A DNA stretch of 64,000 bases from Didymella arachidicola. Taxonomy: Eukaryota; Ascomycota; Dothideomycetes; Pleosporales; Didymellaceae. The position numbers and the translations under genes were made by a program. Positions 1-9,925 of the stretch are shown in pieces. Below the pieces are notes generated by a model. It did no database searches. It was not told where the DNA came from and was given only the letters and a program-made list of their open reading frames with translations. The stretch spans positions 1,240,001 to 1,304,000 of the forward strand of contig CM049996.1 in NCBI GenBank assembly GCA_016630955.3, in the 5' to 3' direction. Every line of letters begins with the position of its first letter. The first letter of the stretch is position 1.

Positions 1-150
1 CCTCAGCAGCCACCTGCCCCTCCTCCTAAGGATGAGTCACAGGGCAACCGTTTCTCGAGAATGATCATGCGAAGGAAGCCAAGCAACATATCGCAACACA
101 GTGCGAACAGGGATACTATGAGCTGGAACAATGAGATGAGCTGGGGTTGA
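1..150 (+). CDS. 3' end of an unidentified gene cut by the window edge
   Basis: Frame 1 is open from the first base to a TGA at 148-150, giving 49 residues. The tail begins proline-rich (PQQPPAPPP), then turns basic (RMIMRRKPSN) and ends NEMSWG. The composition suits the disordered C-terminus of a fungal protein, but no family can be named. The start lies outside the window. The call rests only on the open frame and composition, so chance cannot be excluded. Confidence 0.45.
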   Translation, partial: PQQPPAPPPKDESQGNRFSRMIMRRKPSNISQHSANRDTMSWNNEMSWG

Positions 151-1052
151 GCTCATGGGTGCCACGCTGTGTTTCCCACACCAAGACCACACCTCACTGA
201 GAAAGTGAGCCCGAACCTCGCGCCAGCGCCGGCTTGCTCACCGCTACGCCGTGCCGAGCTCAGCGAGCTACACGTCACCACAACGGAGCTGTACTCTTTG
301 AATTTTTCGTATCGTCCATGAGTTTGGAAGCAAGGTATACCCATAATGTAGCGTTGATTACGGTTTTTATATCATCATGTCTCGGTTTGCCCAAAAGAGA
401 TTCCCTTTATGTTACCGTAGTATCTGCACCACATATCCCCTAGCATTGTACCGTTCAGCATCTCATTTCACGCAGCGTCTGGGGCAATTGACGTAATGAG
501 GCAGGATGGCTTGGAGTTCGAAGGCGAAGCCTATAGATGGTCAACAGTATTCTGGGTGTCTCCTAGACAATGTAACATTATTGGCACATCATCACACTCA
601 CCTTCTATCTACATGTCTTTGCGTCAAGAAGAGGAAGCTTGCCAATGTGATAGTTTCTACGTTTCTGCGGAGGAGTTGCCGCCCCGAGCTGCTTGTTCGG
701 TCCAAAGGGCGCGCGACAGAAGACAAGCGTACGCTGCCCCGCGCCCGGGCCATGCGTCATCTTTCCAGCGATCACCTAGACCACAGAGTTACAAATCCCA
801 CCTGCAGCCTGAACAGCGTGCTCTCGACATTCGTGATCTGGAATCACGCATACCTCCCGTCAGCAAGGCAATATCCATTGGGGTTACAGATACTACTCTG
901 CAATATTGAATATTGACCGAGGCTCTGGACCTCATCCTAAGCAAATTGCAGCGCCACCACTGCTTGCATTCCTCTGGGCTCTAGAAGCGTGAATCGAGGA
1001 TATCACATTACCACCCGCATAAACAGACCCCCTTCCGGAGGACACCGGCAAT
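151..1052. other. intergenic, no supported gene
   Basis: Two overlapping frames near 496-916 are open for about 137 codons each, but neither has family resemblance, a convincing start context or biased third positions. The last 100 bases should hold the promoter and 5' leader of the MOSC gene. No RNA gene was recognised. Confidence 0.5.
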
Positions 1053-2182
1053 ATGGCACAGTCACAAGCCTCGCAATTGGCAACCGTACTTTCTGCGTTC
1101 TTCTTGCCGATCCTGACCTACCTGTACTTCACCGGCTACTTCAAGAAAGCTGCATCCAAGAAGAACAATGCTGGACCGCTTCCTCCACCTACCGAGATCA
1201 CCGCCCTATACATCCACCCCATCAAGTCGTGTCATGGCATCAAAGTGCAGTCAGCAAAGCTGCTCTCCACCGGACTGGATCTAGGTACGTCGACACGCAC
1301 ACGTTGAGGAGTTGCATCCTCTGACTTTGGATAGACCGCCAATGGATGTGGGCGACGGCAGACAACTACGAATTCCTTACGATCCGACAAAATTCCAAAA
1401 TGACTCTGATCCGACCGTCCTATGATGCCGCAACAGACACCCTAACCATCACAGCGCCAGCGCCAAACTCCATTGACGAGAAGCTCGAATTCAGCATCCC
1501 CGCGCACCCAACCGCCGACTGGCTCAAGTCCAACACCACGAACCACTCAGCCAAGATCTGGAACCAATGGACACCAGCATGCGTCTACTCCCCCTCTCTA
1601 ACAGCGCCCTTCAACGCCTTCTTCGGCAAAGAAGTGCGCCTCGTCTACAAGGCCCCCACATCCACAGAACCGCGCGAACTGCGCTCAAACGGGGCCCCCA
1701 ACGTGCTCGGGCGCACGGCATCGACGTGTTTCCCAGACCTGATGCCGCTGCTCGTCGGCAACCAATCCAGCATTGACGAGCTGAACGCACGCATTGCAAC
1801 AACCGAAGGCCCCATCGCATCTCTCGACGTTTCGCGCTTCCGGCCGAACATCCTCGTGCGCGGGCAAGCGGACGCACCATGGGATGAGGACCGGTGGAAG
1901 ACGTTGCGTATTAGTCGCGCTGGGAAGAGCGTGACGGATCTGGATGTCACGCAGAGGTGTGCGCGGTGCCGTGTGCCGAATGTGGATCCTGAGACGGCGG
2001 AGGAGAATAAGCGGCAGCCGTGGGATACTCTGATGAAGTATCGCAGGATCGATGAGGGGATTAAGTATAAGCCTTGTTATGGGATGCTATGTGTGCCGCG
2101 CGAGACGGGAGAAGTTAGAGTGGGTGATGTGTTGGAGGTGAGAGAGGTTACGACTGAGCATCGGTACATCGCTGGGTTCTAG
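1053..2182 (+). CDS. membrane-anchored MOSC-domain protein (mARC-like)
   Basis: Two exons, 1053-1284 and 1335-2182, joined across a 50-nt GT-AG intron (phase 1), give 359 residues. Residues about 8-28 form one hydrophobic segment (LATVLSAFFLPILTYLYF), a likely N-terminal membrane anchor as in mitochondrial amidoxime-reducing proteins. The MOSC N-terminal barrel starts at ITALYIHPIKSC, and splicing restores the family's DRQWM motif. The C-terminal MOSC domain carries the conserved Cys region (TQRCARCRVPNVDP) and ends in GDVLEV. Family members bind molybdenum cofactor and reduce N-hydroxylated compounds with cytochrome b5 and its reductase; the substrate here is unknown. Splice sites are from reading. 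Domain assignment is firm, subcellular site is inferred. Confidence 0.9.
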
Positions 2183-2314
2183 TCATGGATCTGTAAAGAA
2201 GGATGGAGATTGTGTGGGTGGATAGGCCCGTGGAGCAGCAAATCCGTCAGAGCAATGCAAGTGTTTGAACATGCCATGACTCCATCGAAGAATGCTCACT
2301 TGCTTTTATCTGAC

Positions 2315-3325
2315 TTAACCCTCGAGCTTTGCGGGTGGTGCATCCGCTTCAGATAACTTGGGCTGGGGCTCCGCCAACCCAATCTTTCCCTGCTCATCAT
2401 ACACAATCTCCCTGATCTTGACACACCTCAGGTGATTCCTGCCACCACTGAGTGTGCTGTCGTGGTAGAATAGATACCACTTCCCCTTGAACTCCGCAAT
2501 GCTGTGATGTGTAGTCCAGCCGACCACCGGCTCCAAGATCCTACCACCATATGTAAACGGCCCGACGGGGCTGTCGCCAATTGCGTAGCACAAGAAATGC
2601 GAGTCGCCCGTGCTGTAGCTAAAGTAGTACTTGCCGTTGTACTTGTGCAGCCAGGCAGCCTCGAAGAACCGCCTGTCGTGGTCCGCAGCCTGGATGGGCT
2701 TCTGTGTCTCAGGGTCGAGAATCAGAACGTCAGTGACTTCGGATGCGAACTGTGTCATGTCCTCTGTGAGCTTGCCAACTTTCGCACTCAGCGCGTCGCC
2801 GCTTGTGGGCTCCTTGCCCGACGCGTCGTATTTGCCTGTTGCCCAATTCTGCAGCTGGCCGCCCCAGATGCCGCCAAAGAACAGGTACGCGGAGCCGTCG
2901 TCGTCGACGAAAGTCGCGGGGTCGATGCTGAAGCTGCCCTTGATGTAGTCGGGCTCTGGCTTGAACGGACCTTCGGGCTTGTCGCCGACTGCGACGCCGA
3001 CGCGGAAAATGCCCTCCTTGTCGCGCGCGGGGAAGTAGAGATAGTATTTCCCATTCTTGGTTGCTGCGTCGGGGGCCCAGAGCTGCTTGGAGACCCAGGG
3101 CACATCTTCTTGCTTAAGGACTACGCCGTGGTCTGTGACAGGACCGCCGACTTCCTCCATGCTGAAGACATGGTAGTCAGCCATGTCGTATTGGTCGCCA
3201 TTGTCGTTGTCCTTGATGTCTGTCTCGCGGTCGTGGGAGGGGTAGATGTAGAGCTTGCCGTTGAAGACGTGCGCTGAGGGGTCAGCAGTGTAGACGTGCG
3301 TCACGATGGGTTCTTTGTCAGCCAT
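2315..3325 (-). CDS. glycoside hydrolase family 43 (arabinofuranosidase/xylosidase type)
   Basis: One exon of 336 residues starting at ATG 3325. GH43 hallmarks are visible: an N-terminal Asp in TADPSAHVFNGKLYIYPSHD (probable general base), SIDPATFVDDDGSAYLFFGG holding the pKa-modulating Asp, and RRFFEAAWLHKYNGKYY holding the probable acid Glu. The blade repeats WAPDAATKNGKYYLYF and HHSIAEFKGKWYLFYHD fit a five-bladed propeller. GH43 enzymes release arabinose or xylose from plant hemicellulose. There is no signal peptide, so this copy probably acts inside the cell on imported oligosaccharides. Length matches a bare catalytic domain with no carbohydrate-binding module. Exact substrate cannot be told. 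Confidence 0.9.
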   Translation of the reverse strand: MADKEPIVTHVYTADPSAHVFNGKLYIYPSHDRETDIKDNDNGDQYDMADYHVFSMEEVGGPVTDHGVVLKQEDVPWVSKQLWAPDAATKNGKYYLYFPARDKEGIFRVGVAVGDKPEGPFKPEPDYIKGSFSIDPATFVDDDGSAYLFFGGIWGGQLQNWATGKYDASGKEPTSGDALSAKVGKLTEDMTQFASEVTDVLILDPETQKPIQAADHDRRFFEAAWLHKYNGKYYFSYSTGDSHFLCYAIGDSPVGPFTYGGRILEPVVGWTTHHSIAEFKGKWYLFYHDSTLSGGRNHLRCVKIREIVYDEQGKIGLAEPQPKLSEADAPPAKLEG

Positions 3326-3785
3326 GGTAGCGGCGAGTCAAGTATTGAACGTGTGTATTGGTATCAAAGCAGTCGCGTCTATCTTCTTACGCGTAGGCAT
3401 CGCGCATACTTATGTGGAGGGGTAAGCACTGCCGTGGCTCTGCCCGCATGACGGCACAGTACCTTGTTTAACCGCCGGCACGGTGGTCCAGAAGCCAAGA
3501 GCATCTGTGGGGCTTACGACAATCGTGTTGCTGCTGAATCGGAATCAGTCGAGGGCTCAGTGGAGGCTGAACTCTTGAAGGTGGTTGCGGGCCTCTTTAG
3601 CCGGCAATTCTTCCGCTCCACAAGCCCCGGGGCGGCGGAGAAACATCGCGGCGAAGAGCGAAATCATCGGCGACAACAGCAGAAAATACGCGTGGAAAGG
3701 AACTGAAGATGTTGCCATGTCGACGCTGCCCTTTTTCTCAACGCGCCAGCACGTGCTTGCCTTGACCGCATTGCTGACTAAGAAA
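3326..3785. other. upstream region of the GH43 gene
   Basis: Non-coding as far as can be seen. It should contain the GH43 promoter (read leftward). No TATA box, repeat or RNA gene was recognised. Confidence 0.4.
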
Positions 3786-4645
3786 TCATACCCCGGATTT
3801 CCTCGCCATCACTGTACTGTGAGCAGTGTTGACCGACTCGTTCTCAATCACCAGTTGATTCATCATTTTGATCGTGTCGACTATTTGGACGATCACCAAT
3901 CTCATTCGCTTGATGCTTTCCACCGTCTCTTCATCTTCCCTTTTGCGTTTCGCATCTTCTTCACTCTGCTCGGCATCAATCATTGGCTTTGTCTTCTCTT
4001 TCAGCTTCTCAGATTCTGCCTATTTTTAATCCAGCCTGTCCCTATAGTACTTCTGCTAAGCATCTTGCAGGATCTCAACTTTCCTTTTCAGGGTCCTCCT
4101 CAACAGCCACTCCTCCTCATGCTTGTCTTCCCTTATGAGTGTGGGGAAGAACCTCCTGTTTCCGGAGCTGGGACAGATCTCCTCTTTAAGCTGCCTTGAC
4201 GTGGGCCAGTATTGCGAGATTTATAGTGCACTTGATGCACAGCCCAATTGCCGGCCCTGTATCCCCTTGGGGAGCAGTCGACATCTGAGAAGTGTCCACT
4301 GCGCGATGCGCCATTGCTGTCAGATCCCTTCGTCTCTTCTCTGGAAGGATTTCTGCGTCTCTTTCGGATCCAAGGATCATATCGTTGACCTGATCCGTAC
4401 ATTTCATGCCATGGTCCTCGTCGATGCCATGAATGTACTTTCTTGCGCAGAAAGGTATTGTACAGGACGCTCAAGTAAATGGGCGAGACTTGTGATTCGC
4501 TGAAATCAAAAACTTCTTCAGAACTGCGCATTCTTTGTGTAAATCGCCAGCCGGGCCTGCGAAGGGTTGTGCCTCGAGGGTCAGGGGGGTACTCGGCGTC
4601 CATGCGAGCCACTGTGTTGATTGCGGTGTCGTTGAGTATGGACAT
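3786..4645 (-). pseudogene. decayed orphan gene with frameshifts and CA-to-TA type stops
   Basis: Protein-like sequence runs leftward through different frames. It begins MSILNDTAINTVARMDAEYPPD at 4645, shifts near 4450 to RKYIHGIDEDHGMKCTDQVND, and shifts again near 4190 (HVKA to LKEEICPSSG). It then meets TAG (4056-4058), TAA (4026-4028) and TAG (4020-4022) before an acidic/basic helical end (EQSEEDAKRKREDEETVES) that stops at 3786. No GT-AG intron explains the shifts. All three stops are one C-to-T change from Gln codons (CAG or CAA), the CpA-to-TpA change favoured by RIP. Family unknown; the tail looks like a coiled coil. An RNA-level explanation is possible but less likely. Confidence 0.5.
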
Positions 4646-5201
4646 ACTGAGGATGATTTGGAAGAAACCAAAAGAGGCTAAATCGGCGAATCTCTGAAAT
4701 AACAGTACGCGCAGCTTGCGCACATGAATAATATATTTGGTCAAGAGGAGCCTACACAATTGGTGAACTCGCACTCACAAACCGGACTTGACGCGGACCC
4801 TTTCTGGTTCGAACCTTACTCAACCTTCTCCGAATAATTTCTTAACAGCTTAAGACTATGTCACCTCACTGGAATTCTTGGGTTCGTTCGCGGCTAGTCT
4901 GATAGTCTGCGGGAGGAAACCACACACAGCTATCAACCAACAGTGACACCAAACAATGTCATCTGCCCCTGGACTCGCTCAGGCAACGAAACAACGCTAC
5001 GAGAACACAATTTCATCGATCAGACACTGTGAAAGTCCAGTCGTCTCGAACTGTGGATGATCTGAGCCCTGCCTCATTTAACTGCGCGGATTTCCTCTCA
5101 ATAATCAAACTCGACCGACCACCACAATACCACCACCGTCAACTGCTTACAGTTCAATTGGCGCGAACCAACCTCGACCCCTTCAACACTACGTCAGAAA
5201 A
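4646..5201. other. leader region of the 5.2-kb orphan gene
   Basis: An ATG at 4957 in a good fungal context (CCAAACAATGTC) opens a 34-codon frame ending at 5061. It could be an upstream ORF or a first coding exon spliced into the downstream gene; no clean splice pair was found. The rest shows no recognisable feature. Confidence 0.35.
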
Positions 5202-5945
5202 ATGAAACCGCGGGAGAGTACCAATCGCGGCGAGAAGCCAGCTCGCAGCCCAAGTCCACCTGTTCCGAGGCCCTCGAAGGTTACCAAATGCCCCAGTACA
5301 CATGGATCTAGCAAGCTCAGGAACCAAGTAATCCAATCCGAGCTGACTCCAGACGGCACAGTAGCAGTACTGAATCTTTTGCAAGAGGATACTGCAGGTG
5401 GGCAGACTATTCCGAATGCCTCCAGACCCAGTGGACTCCGTCGGAAGCTCAGGCTTCTACGCGAGCCGACTGTCGAGAAAGAAGCCGCTGGATCTAGTGC
5501 ACCAAGTACTAGCCATACCATGAAGGTCTCCGAGAGTAGTGATGATGAGGCTATTCACGAGGCGGCCCTTATTCTGTTCAACATGAAGACCGTTAGGCCA
5601 CAAATCCAGCGACAGAGTACGTTGAATACCCCCACAGTTGACCTCAACGCTGATATGCCGTCAGGGAACAGGGAAGATGTTCTTGGAAACGAAATCAGAC
5701 AGTACGAGGAGCACAATAGGGCTGTGGATGCTGCACAGACCTTGATGTCTTTGAGATACATTGAGCCACCGCATGGCCTAGGAGCATGGAAGAAGACTAG
5801 GTTTCGGCTCCTGACTCATGATACGGTGATCTCTGATGGAACTGAGATCTCTGATCATCCACCCAAAGACTCCGATGACCACCCAGAAGACTCTCTGCTT
5901 GAGGTTACGGATGATCGCAGTCTATTCAGAGGTTATAGTATGTGA
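5202..5945 (+). CDS. orphan protein, disordered, Ser/Pro-rich
   Basis: A single frame of 247 codons from ATG 5202. The first 100 residues are basic and Pro/Ser-rich (EKPARSPSPPVPRPSK) and probably disordered and nuclear. Two short helices follow with related wording: EAALILFNMKTVRPQ (about 125-140) and DAAQTLMSLRYIEPP (about 180-195). The C-terminus is acidic. Helices of the form AAxxLxxL+ are common in fungal chromatin and transcription proteins, but no family is recognised. The convergent neighbour at 6092-6898 has a similar helix. A 5' exon at 4957 is possible. Real gene is likely, function unknown. Confidence 0.6.
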   Translation: MKPRESTNRGEKPARSPSPPVPRPSKVTKCPSTHGSSKLRNQVIQSELTPDGTVAVLNLLQEDTAGGQTIPNASRPSGLRRKLRLLREPTVEKEAAGSSAPSTSHTMKVSESSDDEAIHEAALILFNMKTVRPQIQRQSTLNTPTVDLNADMPSGNREDVLGNEIRQYEEHNRAVDAAQTLMSLRYIEPPHGLGAWKKTRFRLLTHDTVISDGTEISDHPPKDSDDHPEDSLLEVTDDRSLFRGYSM

Positions 5946-6091
5946 ACTAAGGAAGTTCGAAGCAGTCGATTAATGGCAATGTAAAATATCATGGGACAGC
6001 CTCCGTCCGGACTTTGGCTCTCGGTGTCGTTTCAAGACACAACAAAGCAAGAACAATGTATTCACAATGCTACTATCATGTAAATTACCTC

Positions 6092-6898
6092 TTAGCCACT
6101 GGGTGATGTTTCAATTTTATTCGCACTTTCATCGCCGAACCCCTCCACCCAGGTTCTTTGGTCCTCGACCTTATCATAAGCTGAAAGCATAGCTGCCATC
6201 TTCTTCCTCGTCTTTCCCTCCTCCTCCAATCCTCTGCTATACTCCGCCTCCCTCTCCAAGCTACTCTTGAGCTGACTCTCTTCCACCCACCTCCCACCCG
6301 TCTCCCAGTGGCCGGAAGTTCCCTCGTGGTCCTCCAGTGTAGCGCGACGTTGCTCGACGAAATCAGTGCGCATCTCGTCCTTAGTCATAGGCCGGCAGGC
6401 CTTGTGACGCAGCATCAGAAGACCTATGGCGGCTTCGAGGTCTTCAGCTGCGGCATGTGGAAAGGAAGGCGTAGAATTGGAGGAACCCGCACCGTTATTC
6501 TCATGCTCATGTCTCGTGCTGAACTCGCAATGCTCGCCTAATGGGCATTTGTGCTCTAGCAGCTCTGCACTATCCCGCCTGGAGGTCGGCGATGTGGACT
6601 GCACCTTCTCTGGTGTCTTCTTTCTGGGCTTGGAGGCAGTCGCAGTGCTTGCGAGCCGGGTAGTCGCCCATCGTTCCTTATTTCTGCTTGGAGCAAAGGC
6701 CCCTCGCTCAGTCTGACGCTTTGGGTCGGGAGTATTTGAAGGGACACTGCCGTGAACGGCTCGCTGGTAGCATGGAAGGATGGGTGAGTCCCATTTGCAG
6801 GGCTCCTCGAAGCAAGGTTGGACATCCAGAGGTTTTGGCTTCTCGACTCTTGTGCCGACGGGCCTGCGAACACGGGTGCTTTTTCTGGTGGCTTCCAT
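6092..6898 (-). CDS. orphan protein with AAxxLLxLR helix and basic N-terminus
   Basis: A single frame of 268 codons from ATG 6898. It starts with a basic stretch (MEATRKSTRVRRPVG), followed by a Cys-containing segment (HKCPLGEHCEFSTRHEH) that might bind metal, then a helix EDLEAAIGLLMLRHKACRP (about 155-175), and a charged helical C-terminal half. It is convergent with the 5202-5945 gene; the two stops are about 145 bp apart. The shared helix suggests related function or common origin, but that is inference. No known domain is recognised. Confidence 0.6.
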   Translation of the reverse strand: MEATRKSTRVRRPVGTRVEKPKPLDVQPCFEEPCKWDSPILPCYQRAVHGSVPSNTPDPKRQTERGAFAPSRNKERWATTRLASTATASKPRKKTPEKVQSTSPTSRRDSAELLEHKCPLGEHCEFSTRHEHENNGAGSSNSTPSFPHAAAEDLEAAIGLLMLRHKACRPMTKDEMRTDFVEQRRATLEDHEGTSGHWETGGRWVEESQLKSSLEREAEYSRGLEEEGKTRKKMAAMLSAYDKVEDQRTWVEGFGDESANKIETSPSG

Positions 6899-7477
6899 AT
6901 TGTGTGTTCAAGTAAGGTATTTGGTAATCTTAGAGGTTTTCGAGTTTTTTGAAAACAGAATCTGTAGAAAAACCCATGATGCAGAGCGACGACCTTATAC
7001 CGATGTTACAATAATCCATGAATACAAGTATGGTTGAAGTTGTCTCCAAATATGGTAGAAGTCGTTGAACCAACGTTACTCACCCTGCCACAGCAGCTCT
7101 AGCGTATCGGGTCTGTTGTAGTCAGCCTATATTCGATACGGCATTCTCAAGAGCCCCTCCTATTGAGAAGTTCCTCGCACATTGCAGAGCCGTGAGTATG
7201 ATGAAGGCCTCCGTAATGCGTTATAATTTTCAGCCATGCTCCCTCATGCGCTACTCGTGATATACGAGATGTCGAGGGGCTGACGTCCTCGAAGTCCAAC
7301 ATGTTCTCAGGCACCATGCATACTGACACGCTCATCACTAGGGTATGATCGGCGAGACATGTATTGCAAACAAGAAATGATGTAGCTTTTGGTTCTATCT
7401 ACCATTGCGCACTGTAGTCGGCAGTCTATGTCCACAGTCGCATCTCAATATTCAATGGCCACTCGAGTTGGTCTCGA
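6899..7477. other. intergenic, no supported gene
   Basis: Lies between the start of the 6.9-kb orphan gene and the 3' end of adenylosuccinate lyase. It must hold the orphan's promoter and the lyase's 3' untranslated region. No clear motif seen. Confidence 0.4.
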
Positions 7478-9090
7478 CTATACGCTCAGCTCAGCAACAC
7501 CGGCCTTATCGATGTACTCCTTGTACGGCTGCAGTGCCTTCTCGAGTACACCACCCTGACCGCAGAATTTGTCAACGATCTCAGCGCTGCGACCAGTGTA
7601 CAAGCTAGCATCCAGCATGTTATCTAGATCACCCCAGATGGGCTTGAAGAACTCGGTCTTGCGGATCCTGTCAACGAGATCGTTCTGGCCTCCTTCGTTC
7701 TTGACGTTGTAACCCGCCTGGTGCGACAAAACGCGGATCTGCTCGTGCGCCTCTTGCCTCGACTCGCCCTTGGCAACGAGCTTCATGATGATGCTCTCGG
7801 TAATCATAAAGGGTAGTTCCTCCTGGACACGCGCATTTACACGCTTGGGGTAGACGACAAGTCCGGAAGTGACGTTGTCGAGAGAAAGCAGGATGGCATC
7901 GGCCAGCAAGAACATTTCGGGGATGTCGATACGGCGGATGGCGCTGTCATCGAGTGTGCGCTCCATCCACTGGTCCGCCAGAGTGTTGGCAAAAGACGCG
8001 GGCTTGGACATCAATTCGCGAGACAGCGCATACACACGCTCGGAGCGCATGGGGTTGCGCTTGTAAGCCATGGCAGAGGAACCAATCTGGTCCTTCTCGA
8101 AAGGCTCTTCAAGCTCCTTCCATGCAGCAAGATGGCGGATATCGCCAGTAATCTTCTGAGCGGAGGAACCGAGTCCGGAGATGGCGTTGGCAATCAGCTG
8201 GTCGACCTTACGGGTGTAGGTCTGTGTGGAGACGGAGTAGCAGCTCTTGAAGCCGGCCTTCTGGCAGAGCTTCTCGTTCAGCTGGTCGCACTTTTGCGAG
8301 TCGTTGTTGAAGATCTCAAGGAAAGAAGCTTGAGTGCCGGTTGTACCCTGGGCACCGCGGAATTGAAGACCCTCCTTAACGTGCTCGATGGTCTCAAGAT
8401 CCATGAGGAGATCCTGCGCCCATTGAGCAGCTCGCTTACCCACGGTGATCAGCTGGGCGGGCTGCAAGTGAGTGTAGGCAAGAGTTGGCTCAGACTTCCA
8501 CTGCAGGGCAAACTTTGAAAGGTTGTCGATAACCTTGGCGAGCTTTGGAAGAAGTAGGCTCATGGCGTCGCGCATGAGGACAAGCTCAGCGTTGTCAGTC
8601 ACATAACAGCTTGTTGCCTGGATCGCTTGTCAGCATACAAGCTCTGGAATACTTTTGAAATCCTTACGCCGTAGTGAATGATGCCCGCTGCCTTCGGCGC
8701 AACCTCACCGAAAGCATGTACGTGGGCCATGACATCGTGTCTCCTTCTCTTCTCCTCAACTCGCGCAACCTCGAAGTCGCTGTCAGAAACCACCAAGTGG
8801 TCGCGCATCTGCTGGAGAGCTTCCTCCGAGATGTTCTCGATCCCGAGCTCGTTCTCTGACTCGGCGAGCCACAGCCAGAGCTTCCTCCAGGTGCTGTGGC
8901 GGCTGCGTTGGCTGAAGAGTTGCGACATTTCCTTGGAGCAGTAACGTCCCGTGAGAGATGTCTGGTAGGTGTCGAAGATCGAGTTGCCAATCTGCTGCTT
9001 CATGCTGCTGATCTGGCGCTGAAGGTCCAGGGCTGCATCTTGGTCGTATGCCAGCTTAGGCTCTGTGGAGGAGATTGAGGGAACAGACAT
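7478..9090 (-). CDS. ADE13: adenylosuccinate lyase
   Basis: Exons 8668-9090 and 7478-8617, split by a 50-nt intron (8618-8667), give 520 residues. It cleaves SAICAR and adenylosuccinate, releasing fumarate, in purine and AMP synthesis; it is a cytosolic homotetramer. Motifs: TGRYCSKEM near the start, HDVMAHVHAFG, THLQPAQ (catalytic His region) and the fumarate-lyase signature SSAMAYKRNPMRSERV. Splicing restores IIHYGATSCYVTDNAE. The protein is about 35-40 residues longer at the N-terminus than the yeast enzyme I recall. An internal Met (about residue 30, MKQQIGN) would give the usual length, so the start is uncertain. Family call is secure. Confidence 0.95.
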
Positions 9091-9925
9091 TGCGATCACT
9101 CTGCGATGGCGATGATCAGATGTGAGGCGTACAATTGCTACTTGCCCTCTCTAGCAATGGAGTCCAAGTGATGTAAAGAGACGGGCTATCACGAGCTTCG
9201 CGTGTTGTTGACTGGGTTGTCCAGTTCTTTTTCTACCCGAACTAAACATCTTGCGTCACAGGACTCCGATAAATTTGTGGCCAAGACCCCACATTTTTGT
9301 CTACGCCACAATCCGGCGCACCAAAGAGCGTATCGACAACTGATTTTGGTTGCCAATTGCCTGTCGATCATTCAGCCTCAATGTTAAACCTCAGAAATTT
9401 CTCCGCGGTGACCTCCTGTTGGCTGTAATACAGACGGTCTTTGGTTTGGCGGGGTGACCCCGCCATATCTGTATATTGAACTTTTCAAGCTCAACACACA
9501 ACGCGATACGCGTACTGTCAATCGATGTCCGGCCAATATTTTTCCGTACGCGTGATCTTATTCGCCTGCAATTCGAGAACGCGCCTCAATGCGACCGTTC
9601 GGGCAGCCTAACCGGCCATACTCCGCGATGTGCATTCATTCAGCTAACCAATTTGCGCCGAACTTCGGTACAGTTCCGTGGGATATTTCGTGGATCGTAA
9701 CACAACGCGTAAGACCAACAACTAATCCGCTGCCGAAGAAAGCAATCGCTACAGTATCAGCCTGCAAAAATGCGGCATAATCGACAAGGCCAGAACTTGT
9801 GGTATCCTGAGACCCGCTTTTCCTCCACACAATCTGCGTGAACGCCCAACATCCCGCGGCCGCGTTCAGCCGCCCACCTCCACATCTCGCCTCCAAGACT
9901 CCAGCGCGGAGGCCCATGGGTCTGC
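9091..9925. other. promoter of the lyase and 3' flank of the acyltransferase
   Basis: About 830 bp without a supported gene. The right part is the 3' flank of the siderophore acyltransferase, the left part the upstream region of ADE13. Small frames here lack family resemblance. Confidence 0.4.

Noticed and set aside
496..916. Two overlapping 136-137 codon ORFs
   Set aside because: Same DNA open in two frames, no family resemblance, no splice or start support.
2504..3277. 257-codon plus-strand ORF opposite GH43
   Set aside because: Shadow of the GH43 gene; Val/Leu/Ala-rich wording typical of an antisense frame.
4735..4825. tRNA-like B box (GGTTCGAACC)
   Set aside because: No A box at the right distance and no cloverleaf could be drawn.
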